NCBI GenBank assembly: GCA_937924505.1 | Contig: CALDSR010000040.1 | Span: 1 to 40,855 of the forward strand | Direction: 5' to 3' | Length of the DNA stretch: 40,855 nt | Source: an uncultured Granulosicoccus sp. | Lineage (GTDB): Bacteria; Pseudomonadota; Gammaproteobacteria; Granulosicoccales; Granulosicoccaceae | Part shown: one piece after another, positions 9,124-16,576 of the stretch | How positions within the stretch are numbered: the stretch's first letter is position 1 | Layout of the letters: the number at the start of each line of letters is the position of its first letter | Notes under the pieces: model-generated | The model's database searches: none | What the model saw: the letters and a program-made list of their open reading frames with translations, nothing else | What the model was told of the DNA's origin: nothing | Position numbers and translations under genes: made by a program

Positions 9124-9769
9124 GAGAGCCTGGGTATTTGCAGGGGGAGAATTTTCAGATAAAGCGTTCAGGCATGTTGTTCCACGACAGGACGATTACC
9201 TGATCACTGTTGATCGTGGGCTGACGTATTGTCTCGAAGTCGGTTTGCGCCCGGACTTACTGCTTGGCGACTTCGACAGCGTGGAGCCTGAACTACTGAG
9301 ACGCCCCGGAATTAACGATGTCCCGCGTCGCAATTTTCCTGCAGAAAAAGATTCAAGTGACCTTGAGCTGGCATTACAAGCCTTGTGCGAAATGACTTTC
9401 GATGAGGTCTATGTTGTCGGTGTATCAGGTGGCAGAACTGATCACATGCTGATCAACTGGCAATTGACACTGCAGCGCCGTTGGCCATTCGCACTTGAGT
9501 ACATCGATGACACCGTGAATGCACGAGTCCTGCACGGCGCGGGGAGAGTCAGTGTCGAAGTTGACCCCGGTACGATCGTGAGTCTCATTTCATTGAAAGA
9601 TGCCGATGGTGTCAGTACTCTAGGTCTTCGGTATGTTCTAAGCGATGCATCCCTTATCGCCGGTAGCAGCCTTGGCCTCAGTAATATTGCTGTGGATTCT
9701 ACCGTTACCGTCGACATCGAATCAGGCGTCGTGCTGGTAATGGTGACTAACGAGAAACAAGAACCTTGA
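9113..9769 (+). CDS. thiN: Thiamine pyrophosphokinase
   Basis: Transfers pyrophosphate from ATP to thiamine, giving TPP; cytoplasmic. 218 residues, the normal size. The nucleotide and metal-binding features are present: VDRGLTYCLEVGLRPDLLLGDFDSV (about residues 32-57), the KDSSDLELAL motif (about 80-89) and VSGGRTDHMLIN (about 105-116). It begins inside the 3' end of the LprI-like gene (11-bp overlap), and its stop overlaps the TTG start of the threonine aldolase gene, so the three are likely one transcript. Its neighbour across the convergent gap is the thiamine importer thiBPQ, which supplies the substrate. No riboswitch is visible before this gene; only the importer operon carries one. Confidence 0.93.
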   Translation: MAARRAWVFAGGEFSDKAFRHVVPRQDDYLITVDRGLTYCLEVGLRPDLLLGDFDSVEPELLRRPGINDVPRRNFPAEKDSSDLELALQALCEMTFDEVYVVGVSGGRTDHMLINWQLTLQRRWPFALEYIDDTVNARVLHGAGRVSVEVDPGTIVSLISLKDADGVSTLGLRYVLSDASLIAGSSLGLSNIAVDSTVTVDIESGVVLVMVTNEKQEP

Positions 9770-10785
9770 AAACGTTTATTGATGTGCGAAGCGATACGGT
9801 CACGCGGCCTGATAAGGCAATGCTTGCGGCCATGACTCAGGCATCGCTGGGTGATGATGTTTATGCCGATGACCCAACTGTCAACGAGTTTCAGGATTTT
9901 GCCGCAGATTTGCTTGGCCACGAGGCCGCCTTGTTCATGCCCACGGGAACACAATCGAATCTGTGTGCTTTGTTGACGCATTGCCAGAGAGGTGATGAAT
10001 ACATTGTTGGTGGGGACGCTCACACGTATAAGTATGAGGGCGGCGGTGCGGCGGTCCTTGGTGGAATTCAGCCGCAACCACTGGCATTCACCGACAATGG
10101 AATGCTGGACCTTGATGACGTTGTAGGTTTGATCAAGGCCCATGACTTTCACTTTGCGCGTACCAAACTGCTATGTCTGGAAAATACCCAGCATGGTCGT
10201 GTGCAAAGCCTGGCTTATATGCAAGAGGCGCAACAGGTAGCGAAACAGCATGGACTTCAAATACATCTTGATGGTGCGCGTATGGCTAACGCGGCCGTCA
10301 AGCTCGGCGTGACTCTTGCCGATATTGCGGGTTGTTTTGATACGGTCTCTTTATGCCTTTCAAAAGGCCTGGGCGCGCCTGTCGGTTCCTTGCTTTTTGG
10401 TTCGCGCCCTTTTATCGATGAAGCCAGGCGTTGGCGTAAGATTACGGGCGGTGGCATGCGCCAGGCCGGTGTTCTGGCCGCCGCGGGAATGATTGCCTTG
10501 CGCGACGGCGTTGACCGTATGGTCGAAGATCACAACCATGCTTCGATGTTGGCTGATGGTCTTGACGGTATTAAAGGGCTAAAAGTTCGTCATGAGTGGT
10601 TGCAGACGAACATGGTATGGATAGATTACGACCAAAATCAGGGCGAGCATCTTGTTAACGCAGCGAAAGACGCTGGCATTCTGATGGGAGCTAGTTACAG
10701 CGAGGGTCGCATGGTCATGCATCGCGATGTAGCTACGGAAGATGTCAAAACACTCATCGATTTCATGCGGAACTATTTTGCGTAA
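9766..10785 (+). CDS. ltaE: Low-specificity L-threonine aldolase
   Basis: PLP enzyme that splits L-threonine or L-allo-threonine into glycine and acetaldehyde. 339 residues, typical length. The N-terminus FIDVRSDTVTRPDKAMLAAM, the LENTQHGRV segment, HLDGARMANAAV and the PLP-binding lysine in SLCLSKGLGAPVGS (Lys at about 200) are the family markers. The start is a TTG at 9766 whose bases overlap the thiN stop (TTGA, 4 bp). Starting later would remove the conserved VRSDTVTRP, so the TTG is well supported. Glycine made here could feed thiazole or general one-carbon metabolism, but the link to the thiamine genes is positional only. It faces thiQ in convergent orientation with an 17-bp gap. Confidence 0.94.
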   Translation: MKTFIDVRSDTVTRPDKAMLAAMTQASLGDDVYADDPTVNEFQDFAADLLGHEAALFMPTGTQSNLCALLTHCQRGDEYIVGGDAHTYKYEGGGAAVLGGIQPQPLAFTDNGMLDLDDVVGLIKAHDFHFARTKLLCLENTQHGRVQSLAYMQEAQQVAKQHGLQIHLDGARMANAAVKLGVTLADIAGCFDTVSLCLSKGLGAPVGSLLFGSRPFIDEARRWRKITGGGMRQAGVLAAAGMIALRDGVDRMVEDHNHASMLADGLDGIKGLKVRHEWLQTNMVWIDYDQNQGEHLVNAAKDAGILMGASYSEGRMVMHRDVATEDVKTLIDFMRNYFA

Positions 10786-10802
10786 CTGGTCATACGCACC
10801 CT

Positions 10803-11432
10803 TTAACCTAAGGTGCCGTTTTCAAGGTGCAGGCTGTGCGCGTTTAGTGCTACGACATCATTCGGGTCATGGCTGACCATCAACACACAGGGTTTGATTT
10901 CGGTAATTACGTCTTTTAGTAAATCTGTCATTGTGGCTCTGGTGCCTGCGTCGAGCGCACTGAATGGCTCATCGAGCAGTAGCACTGGTTTATGACGCAG
11001 CAGACAACGGGCCAGGCCGACACGCTGTTGTTCACCACCTGATAATCTAGGTGGTTTTGTATTCTCGTAACCTGCCAATCCGGCGGCTCGCAGGACTGAT
11101 GAAATATCGGCATGGTGCTGCTCGGTCAATGATAGTGACGGGCTGATGCCGAGACCTATATTTTGTGCGACGGTCAAGTGATTGAACAAATTGTGCTGCT
11201 GAAACAGTGATGTAACTGGTCTTTTATCGGGAGGTATGTTCAATAACGAATCTGCATGCCAGCGGATGTTGCCTGACTCAGGTTCGAGAAATCCTGCAAC
11301 GAGATTCAATAGTGTGCTTTTACCAGAGCCGCTCTCGCCAAACAAAACATAGCTGCTTTCTCGTTCAAGTGCGGCGTTGAAATTCCAATGCTTGTTTCCC
11401 AAGCTGAGTTTGAGCTGATCGATATGTAACAT
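10803..11432 (-). CDS. thiQ: Thiamine ABC transporter ATPase
   Basis: ATP-binding subunit of the ThiBPQ importer. Starting at the ATG at 11432 it has about 209 residues, a normal size for ThiQ. It has Walker A GESGSGKST (32-40), Q-loop SLFQQHNLF, signature LSGGEQQRV, Walker B VLLLDEPFSAL and the switch histidine in LMVSHDP. The start overlaps the thiP stop as TGATG, so translation is coupled; a longer frame reaching 11480 would run into thiP and is not needed. It is the last gene of an operon under the TPP riboswitch at 14284-14382. The family is shared with other ABC importers of small cations, and the neighbours make thiamine the best call. Confidence 0.92.
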   Translation of the reverse strand: MLHIDQLKLSLGNKHWNFNAALERESSYVLFGESGSGKSTLLNLVAGFLEPESGNIRWHADSLLNIPPDKRPVTSLFQQHNLFNHLTVAQNIGLGISPSLSLTEQHHADISSVLRAAGLAGYENTKPPRLSGGEQQRVGLARCLLRHKPVLLLDEPFSALDAGTRATMTDLLKDVITEIKPCVLMVSHDPNDVVALNAHSLHLENGTLG

Positions 11433-13120
11433 CAGCGAATCTGTGTCAGCTTTTGCAGTCCAAAGAAAAGCACCAGGCATAAAAGAAGCAAGATGCTGGC
11501 TGTTACGGCGGCTTCATCAAGGCGGTAGCTTCCCATCCGTTGATAAAGCAGGTAAGGCAAGGTCTTTATCTTATCTGAACCGAACAGCGCTATCGTGCCC
11601 AAATCACCCACTGACAGCGTTGCTGCCATCGCGAGTCCGAATCCGACTGGTTTTTTTAATACCGGCCAGTCTATGTATCGCCATCGGTTCCAGCCGTAAA
11701 TTCCCAATGATTGAACCAGGCGATCATGTGTTTTTGCACTTTGCATGATTGGTCCATCGAGAATTCTCAAGAGAAAGGGTAATGCCATCAGACTGTTGAT
11801 GATAACAATCAAAAACAAGGCGATCGAAAAAACATCGGCGAAGGGTTTCAATAGCAGGAAAAGCCCGGTGCCGAGTACCAGCGGTGGAAGTATCAGGATA
11901 ACGTTGCCGCACAGTTGTAACCAGTTGCCGGCTCTTTCTCGGTTTAGGCGAATTCTCAGATGGCGAGACGAGAAGAGCAAAGATAGAGACAGGGCTAGTG
12001 ACGCGAACGCCGCCACAATCGCCACCATCGTAGAATTTATCAGCGCTTTCAATGTAGATTTGTCAGTCAAGGTTGTCAGGAACGCATCGTTGAAGCCAGC
12101 TAGAAACAAGGCCAGAAGTGGTGCCATGATAAACAGAGTTGCCAGCAGAATCAGAATGCTCTCTCCCACTATTGCAATCTTGCTGCGAACGATTGGGGTG
12201 TCGTAGTGTGTACTACGTGCAGCTCGAAGGGTTGATGGCCAGAATAGCTTTCGACTGTTTGTACGCTGTGAGCGTTCTGTGTCATGTATGTCGATGTTCA
12301 GGCCGATAGTATGGTCGGTCTTTAATACGGTCGACAAAAGAGTGAGTGAGAGGCAAATCAAGAGCTGTATACAAGCCAGTGCTACGGCGGTTGGAATGTC
12401 GAAGTCAAATCGGAGCGCCTGAAAAATCGCGACTTCAATCGTTGTGGCTCTGGGCCCCCCACCCAGTGTCATGACGATCGCGAAGCTGGTAAAGCACAAG
12501 GTAAATATGAGCACAGAAAGACCTGCAATATGTCCGCGCAGCTGTGGCCATTCGATCAGACGAAACGCCGAGCTTCCTTGAATTCCCAACTGATGGGCGA
12601 GGCGCCATTGTTCGGAAGGTATTTGTTCAAGTGATTGAAGAAAAACTCGAGTCGCCATTGGCATATTGAAAAACACATGTGCAATGAGAATTCCAGGCAG
12701 TCCGTAGAAGGGCAGTGGTTCGATGGAAAATATCGACAACGATTGACTGATCCATCCACTGCCGCCGAACACAGCCACAATGCCGTAGATTGCAATAATG
12801 GTCGGGATGACCAAAGAAAGACTGAGGACAGTGATCAGAATACGCCGCCCGGGAAAGCGACGGTAATGAGATAAGGCAACCGCCAGTGGAATCGCCAGTA
12901 AAATTGAAATCAGTGTCGACAGCGAAGCCTGGTAAAAACTGAAGCGAACGACGCGTTGAAAATAACGATTGCCGAGTATTTCAGACCAGGGAATATTCCC
13001 GGCATGTACCATGACTGCGATCAGCGGCAGAATGGCAAGTATAAAAAGAACGGACAAGGCCAGGAATCCACTCAACCACCATGGACTTGTCCGGTTTGAC
13101 ACTTCGTAGATACGGCTCAT
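11432..13120 (-). CDS. thiP: Thiamine ABC transporter permease
   Basis: Fused two-domain inner-membrane permease of 562 residues with about 12 predicted membrane segments, as expected for ThiP. Each half carries an EAA-type cytoplasmic loop: LEQIPSEQWRLAHQLGIQGSSAFRLIEWPQLR near 190-220, and VQSLGIYGWNRWRYIDWPVLKK near 485-510. These contact ThiQ. Between them lies a hydrophilic loop of about 40 residues. Upstream (39-bp gap) is thiB and downstream, overlapping, is thiQ. Only a weak ribosome site precedes the ATG at 13120. Nothing is missing or truncated. Confidence 0.93.
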   Translation of the reverse strand: MSRIYEVSNRTSPWWLSGFLALSVLFILAILPLIAVMVHAGNIPWSEILGNRYFQRVVRFSFYQASLSTLISILLAIPLAVALSHYRRFPGRRILITVLSLSLVIPTIIAIYGIVAVFGGSGWISQSLSIFSIEPLPFYGLPGILIAHVFFNMPMATRVFLQSLEQIPSEQWRLAHQLGIQGSSAFRLIEWPQLRGHIAGLSVLIFTLCFTSFAIVMTLGGGPRATTIEVAIFQALRFDFDIPTAVALACIQLLICLSLTLLSTVLKTDHTIGLNIDIHDTERSQRTNSRKLFWPSTLRAARSTHYDTPIVRSKIAIVGESILILLATLFIMAPLLALFLAGFNDAFLTTLTDKSTLKALINSTMVAIVAAFASLALSLSLLFSSRHLRIRLNRERAGNWLQLCGNVILILPPLVLGTGLFLLLKPFADVFSIALFLIVIINSLMALPFLLRILDGPIMQSAKTHDRLVQSLGIYGWNRWRYIDWPVLKKPVGFGLAMAATLSVGDLGTIALFGSDKIKTLPYLLYQRMGSYRLDEAAVTASILLLLCLVLFFGLQKLTQIR

Positions 13121-13159
13121 GTGCTTAATGGCCGTATTATTTTCGTGAAGTGATTAGTT

Positions 13160-14242
13160 TTATTTTGATGATACGTTCAGCCACTCATCAATCCAGGCTT
13201 TTCGATTGTCACGAACTTCGGCCGGCGTGAATGAGAGTACTTCAGACGGTTTGATTAGTTTATTGAACTCATCGGGTAACTCATCACCCAAATCGATAAC
13301 GGGATACATGACATTACCTAGTGGAATGGCAGACTGAGCGGCGGGAGTGTGCAGGAATGCAAGAAATTCACGTCCCAGTTCAGTCTGCTTTGATTGTTTA
13401 AGTAGTGCAGCGACTTCCACTTGCAGGTAATGGCCCTCTGAAAAGGCGGCTGCCTGATACTGTTCAGTCTTGTCGACTGCCATGTGATATCCGGGTGATG
13501 TGCTGTAACTTAAGACCATCGGAGCTTCACCGTTCAGAAATAGCGAGAAGTAGGCTTCACTCCAACCTTTGGTGACAGTTAAGATTTTAGGCTGAAGCGC
13601 CTCCCATTTTGCTGCTGCCTCGTCCCCATAGACAGACTTCATCCACAGCAGAAGCCCCAGGCCGGGTGTGCTTGTGCGAGGATCCTGAATGATTATCTTG
13701 AGGTCATCATCGCTGTTAATCAGTTCTTCGAAGCTGCCGGGAGGGTTTGGTAATTTTTCGGTGTCGTAAACGAATGCGAAATAACCGTAGTCATACGGTA
13801 CGAAATACTCTGAGGACCAATCAAAGGGCAAATCGAGATTCGCCGTGTCTATTTTTGATGGCGCAAGAAGTCCGGTGTCTTCGGCGATGGCCATCAGGTT
13901 GGTATCAAGTCCAAGGACGATATCCGCCTTCGATGAACTGCCTTCAAGTTGCACGCGATTGAGGATCCCAGCTGAACTATCCAAAGGCACGAAGTTGACC
14001 GTGCAATCGCCACATTGTTCTTCGAACGCTTTCTTTATGATTGGGCCTGGGCCCCACTCTGCGACAAATGAGTCATAGGTGTAGACATTAAGCTCGCGCT
14101 CAGCCGCCTGGGCATGCAAGCTCAAACCAGGCGACAAACACGCTATTGCGATCAGGGCTGAGGGTATTTTTTTGATTGACAGCACAAGCGAGTTTAATCG
14201 CGTTGGCGGCGTTGGTAGTAGTGGGTGGCCTGAGCATTTCAT
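13160..14242 (-). CDS. thiB: Thiamine-binding periplasmic protein
   Basis: Substrate-binding subunit of ThiBPQ, about 360 residues. The ATG at 14242 is preferred over the ATG six bases upstream, because GGAG lies 6 bases before it. The N-terminus has an unusually long polar stretch before the hydrophobic core (IPSALIAIACLSPGLSLHAQAA), with cleavage near AQA at about residue 46. The mature start ELNVYTYDSFVAEWGPGP and later EYFVPYDYGYFAFVYD, VLSYSTSPGYH and GNVMYPV follow ThiB/TbpA. The aromatic residues around WSEAYFSLFLNGEAPMV match the ligand pocket region. Expression should fall when TPP is plentiful, because the leader holds a TPP riboswitch. Confidence 0.92.
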   Translation of the reverse strand: MKCSGHPLLPTPPTRLNSLVLSIKKIPSALIAIACLSPGLSLHAQAAERELNVYTYDSFVAEWGPGPIIKKAFEEQCGDCTVNFVPLDSSAGILNRVQLEGSSSKADIVLGLDTNLMAIAEDTGLLAPSKIDTANLDLPFDWSSEYFVPYDYGYFAFVYDTEKLPNPPGSFEELINSDDDLKIIIQDPRTSTPGLGLLLWMKSVYGDEAAAKWEALQPKILTVTKGWSEAYFSLFLNGEAPMVLSYSTSPGYHMAVDKTEQYQAAAFSEGHYLQVEVAALLKQSKQTELGREFLAFLHTPAAQSAIPLGNVMYPVIDLGDELPDEFNKLIKPSEVLSFTPAEVRDNRKAWIDEWLNVSSK

Positions 14243-14283
14243 GATCATCTCCGATAAGTTGGCGATGACTTGGCGGAGCCTGT

Positions 14284-14382
14284 ACTCAATTCCTACGCTG
14301 GTATTAGCCAGTTCAGGTTCGGCGGGTTGTCGTTAAGCTTGCTGCCAAGCTTGACTCTCAGCCTTTCGGCACCCCGTTGAGT
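14284..14382 (-). promoter_or_regulatory. TPP riboswitch (thi element) of thiBPQ
   Basis: On the minus strand the leader reads, in order, ACTCAA (P1 5' side), GGGGTGCC, the core GGCTGAGAG, ACCCGCC, GAACCTGA, ACTGGCTAATACCAGCGTAG, GGAA and TTGAGT (P1 3' side). These are the conserved blocks of the TPP-sensing RNA, and the two P1 ends (14377-14382 and 14284-14289) are exactly complementary. It lies about 40 bases before thiB. The short spacing to the Shine-Dalgarno GGAG, with no obvious intrinsic terminator between, suggests control of translation start and not of termination. That last point is inference. Confidence 0.96.
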
Positions 14383-14503
14383 CATCGGTAAAGAAAGTAG
14401 CAAGTGGCCACTAACTGCGATTTCGTGGCTTGACGCAATTTTGTGGCTTGCGAGGGGAATTTGCAAGGGGGGCGTGAATCAATGTGGCAGGTGTCACTGA
14501 TTT

Positions 14504-14659
14504 AGGCTTGAGCTGATACCTTCGGGCGACGTGGCCGTGGCGAATTCAAAGATCGAGGCTTGAGCTGATGGCTTCGTGGAACGTAGCCGTCGCGTTTTCA
14601 AAGATCCAGGCTTGAGCTGATGTCTTCGTAGGAAGTGGCCATAGAGTTTTCAAATTTTC
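14504..14659. repeat. 52-bp tandem repeat, three diverged copies
   Basis: Three units start at 14504, 14556 and 14608, each opening with AGGCTTGAGCTGAT and sharing CTTCG, a G(T/A)GGCC or GTAGCC block and TTCAAA at fixed offsets. The third unit runs into the end of the acyltransferase gene: the TCA at 14650-14652 within its TTCAAA block supplies that gene's stop codon (TGA on the minus strand). The unit is not a multiple of three. No open frame or RNA family is recognised in it. Confidence 0.9.
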
Positions 14660-15543
14660 GTGGATTTATAATTTCGACGCCCACCGTTCTCCAGTGCGCT
14701 AAATCGTTTGTAATTCCACAGGTACTGCGCCGGGATGGCTGATACGCATTGCGCGACGCTGCGATTGAGTGCCGCTGTTGCCAGTGACATGTCAGCGTCT
14801 GCGATTAGTTCGTCGGCGCGATGTACGTGAAGGCGCCAACCGCGTGCTTTCGGTAAACGTTCGGTAAAGCAGACCAGGACTTCGGCATTGGTTCTTTTAG
14901 CCAGGCGGCTCAGCAGCGTCATCGTCAATGCGGGTGTGTCCATAAAGGGTGCAAAGATGCCGTTTGCTATATCGGGCTCTTGGTCCGGAAGAATCCCGAT
15001 CGCTCCGCCAGACTTGAGCACGCGAATCGCCTCACGAATGCCGTTTGCGGAAAGCTCTAACGCGATGCCGCCCAAGTCGCCCCGCCATTTCAGGAGCAGT
15101 GGTGCCAGCGTCTTGTTACGAGGGCTGCGGTAGAAGTAATGTAGCTCGGTTTGCGCGCTGACGATCAGGTTGCTCAATTCCCAGTTACCAATATGTGGCG
15201 ATGCGAAGATTGATCCGCGATCGGATAAAAAAGCGGTGTCCAGTAGGTCCTGTCCGACCGTGTCGGCAATGTATTTGCGCACAGTGTCGATGGGTCGGTA
15301 CCAGATCCACGCGCATTCGGTGAGCAACATGCCGGTTTGCAGCAGGCTTGATTTCGCCAGACGCTCACGTTCCTGGCGAGGCATATTGGGGTAGCAAAGT
15401 GACAGGTTGATCAATGTGATCCGCCGCGCACTTGAATTTGTCCACCAAGCCAGACGACCGATCCAGCGGCCGACAGCTTGATTCATCCACAGCGGCATTA
15501 GTGCCAGCAGACGCATTGTCGCGTCGATAAGAAAAGCGGTCAT
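14650..15543 (-). CDS. Lipid A / lysophospholipid acyltransferase (HtrB/LpxL family)
   Basis: 297-residue inner-membrane-associated acyltransferase of the LpxL/LpxM (HtrB) family, which adds secondary acyl chains to lipid A or related lipids. The N-terminus is amphipathic to hydrophobic (MTAFLIDATMRLLALMPLWM). The catalytic H-x4-E motif is seen as SPHIGNWELSNL at about residues 115-126. RSPRNKTLAP and the GGAIGILPDQEPDIANGIFAPFMDTPALT block (acyl-acceptor side) follow at the expected spacing. Length is normal. Family members with this HIGNWE form are not always lipid A enzymes, so I give no gene symbol. It stands alone: a repeat array lies downstream and the small-RNA locus upstream. Its last codons sit in the third 52-bp repeat unit. 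Confidence 0.88.
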   Translation of the reverse strand: MTAFLIDATMRLLALMPLWMNQAVGRWIGRLAWWTNSSARRITLINLSLCYPNMPRQERERLAKSSLLQTGMLLTECAWIWYRPIDTVRKYIADTVGQDLLDTAFLSDRGSIFASPHIGNWELSNLIVSAQTELHYFYRSPRNKTLAPLLLKWRGDLGGIALELSANGIREAIRVLKSGGAIGILPDQEPDIANGIFAPFMDTPALTMTLLSRLAKRTNAEVLVCFTERLPKARGWRLHVHRADELIADADMSLATAALNRSVAQCVSAIPAQYLWNYKRFSALENGGRRNYKSTKI

Positions 15544-15734
15544 GTACCTTGTGCGTAGCTTGGTGGGCGAATTTCAGCTGGCCGGCGCGGCAGGCTAAAG
15601 TGGTTTAGACCTGATTGTAGATGGATTGCCGGGTGTCACGACCGATGTCATGATCGGGGTGCGAGGTGCGCACGGTTGGAGTTGGCCATACCAGGATCAA
15701 GCTTTCGCGGGCAAGCGGGCGTTTTTTCGGAAGG

Positions 15735-15893
15735 GCAAAAAAAAACCCCCGACCGTCGAATGATCGGGGGCTGAACCTTCCTGGTTCTTCAAGTTGATGG
15801 GTCATCAAACAACCTATCCTGCGGTTGCCCGAACATCCTTGTTGACTTACATCGTCCTTGATACTTCCTTGTAGCGTGGCTTGTTTCAGACCA
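15735..15893 (-). ncRNA. Candidate CsrB/RsmY/RsmZ-like small RNA
   Basis: No protein gene fits here. On the minus strand about 160 nt hold five GGA motifs, each in the loop of a short hairpin: TAC-AAGGAA-GTA (15873-15862), ATC-AAGGAC-GAT (15862-15851), AACA-AGGA-TGTT (15843-15832), CAACC-GCAGGATA-GGTTG (about 15827-15810) and GAACC-AGGAA-GGTTC (15787-15773). Three sites (ACAAGGAAGT, TCAAGGACGA, ACAAGGATGT) match the known CsrA/RsmE consensus (A/U)CANGGANG(U/A) exactly. A 5' hairpin of CGTGG with CCACG is also present. The RNA would end at a strong intrinsic terminator at 15737-15770. Such RNAs titrate CsrA/RsmA and so control translation of many mRNAs. The 5' end is estimated from a possible -10 (GATACT, 15906-15901) and is uncertain. 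Confidence 0.78.
15737..15770 (-). terminator. Intrinsic terminator of the candidate sRNA
   Basis: Minus-strand stem CCCCCGA ... TCGGGGG (15770-15764 with 15752-15746), an 11-base inner part, then nine T. No protein gene on the minus strand ends here, which supports a non-coding transcript arriving from higher coordinates. Confidence 0.92.
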
Positions 15894-15912
15894 CGTGACT
15901 AGTATCCATAGG

Positions 15913-15950
15913 GAGCCAAAAAAATGCCATCAGAAAACGGCTCTTTTTTT
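15913..15950 (+). terminator. Weak plus-strand terminator-like hairpin
   Basis: GAGCC at 15913-15917 pairs with GGCTC at 15939-15943 across an A-rich loop and is followed by seven T on the plus strand. No plus-strand gene ends here, so it may stop antisense or read-through transcription, or it may be fortuitous. Confidence 0.35.
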
Positions 15951-15951
15951 G

Positions 15952-15989
15952 TCAGAATTTTCTGATTTTTTTGTAGGAATTTTCCTACC
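15952..15989. promoter_or_regulatory. Two palindromes upstream of the sRNA, GacA/LetA-like
   Basis: First, TCAGAATTTTCTGA at 15952-15965 is a perfect palindrome and differs at one defined position from the Legionella LetA consensus TNAGAAATTTCTNA. Second, TGTAGGAATTTTCCTACC at 15972-15989 has the 6-6-6 layout of the GacA box TGTAAG-N6-CTTACA and matches 9 of its 12 defined bases. Both lie 60-100 bp before the estimated sRNA start and also 50-85 bp before dtd. A further 7-bp inverted repeat, CCTACCC/GGGTAGG, overlaps at 15984-16000. Assignment to a GacA-type regulator is inference. Confidence 0.5.
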
Positions 15990-16036
15990 CCGTGGGTAGG
16001 TATCACCAACTATCAGTAACTTAGCTCAGAGGTATC

Positions 16037-16486
16037 ATGATCGCCCTGATTCAAAAGGTCTCCGAAGCCAGCGTCACGATCGACAACCAGCGCATCGCCG
16101 AAATCGGATATGGCGCCCTCGCCCTGATCGGTGTCGAAAAATTGGACACCCATAAAGAAGTGGCGCTCCTCAAAGAAAAAATCCTCCTGTTCCGGATGTT
16201 CGATGATTCTGACGGGAAGATGAACCTCAATATCTGCGAGGCCGAGGGTAGCCTTCTTCTAGTTCCGCAGTTCACGCTCGTTGCGGACACCCACAAAGGC
16301 CGTCGGCCGGGATTTTCGCGGAGTCCAACCCCTTCTAGTGCAAGTGAGCTGTTCTGCGCTTTATGTGATTCCCTTGATCTGGCTAGCGAGAGGCCGGTTG
16401 GTCGCGGCAAGTTTGGTGCGGATATGAAAGTGGGTCTTGTAAATGATGGCCCGGTCACATTTTGGCTGCAGGTTGGCGATAAATGA
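16037..16486 (+). CDS. dtd: D-aminoacyl-tRNA deacylase
   Basis: Removes D-amino acids (and glycine from tRNA-Ala) wrongly attached to tRNA; cytoplasmic dimer. 149 residues, typical. The N-terminus MIALIQKVSEASVTIDN, the active-site block LLVPQFTLVAD (about 76-86, here PQFTL where SQFTL is usual) and the C-terminal Gly-cisPro motif NDGPVTFWLQ (about 136-145) identify it. AGAGG precedes the ATG. It heads the his-tat run with a 90-bp gap before hisB. Two copies of the dispersed 15-bp motif lie inside the gene and both read as Asp-Thr-His-Lys in frame (LDTHKEV and ADTHKGR). Confidence 0.95.
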   Translation: MIALIQKVSEASVTIDNQRIAEIGYGALALIGVEKLDTHKEVALLKEKILLFRMFDDSDGKMNLNICEAEGSLLLVPQFTLVADTHKGRRPGFSRSPTPSSASELFCALCDSLDLASERPVGRGKFGADMKVGLVNDGPVTFWLQVGDK

Positions 16487-16576
16487 GCACCTCAGCAGCT
16501 TGAACCAGACGGAACAAGGATTGTGGGTGTCTCAAATGGCAGAGAGCGTGTATCCTCCGACGTTTTTATTGGGGGA

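Noticed and set aside
9442..10152. A 236-codon minus-strand reading frame across thiN and ltaE
   Set aside because: Both plus-strand genes are complete with family motifs; the opposite frame shows no protein-like pattern.
15605..15808. A 67-codon minus-strand reading frame in the acyltransferase-dtd gap
   Set aside because: It overlaps the sRNA terminator, has no ribosome site or protein-like pattern, and the RNA structure explains the region better.
15913..15950. Plus-strand hairpin as the terminator of a plus-strand gene
   Set aside because: No plus-strand gene lies upstream within 4.7 kb; kept only as a weak feature.
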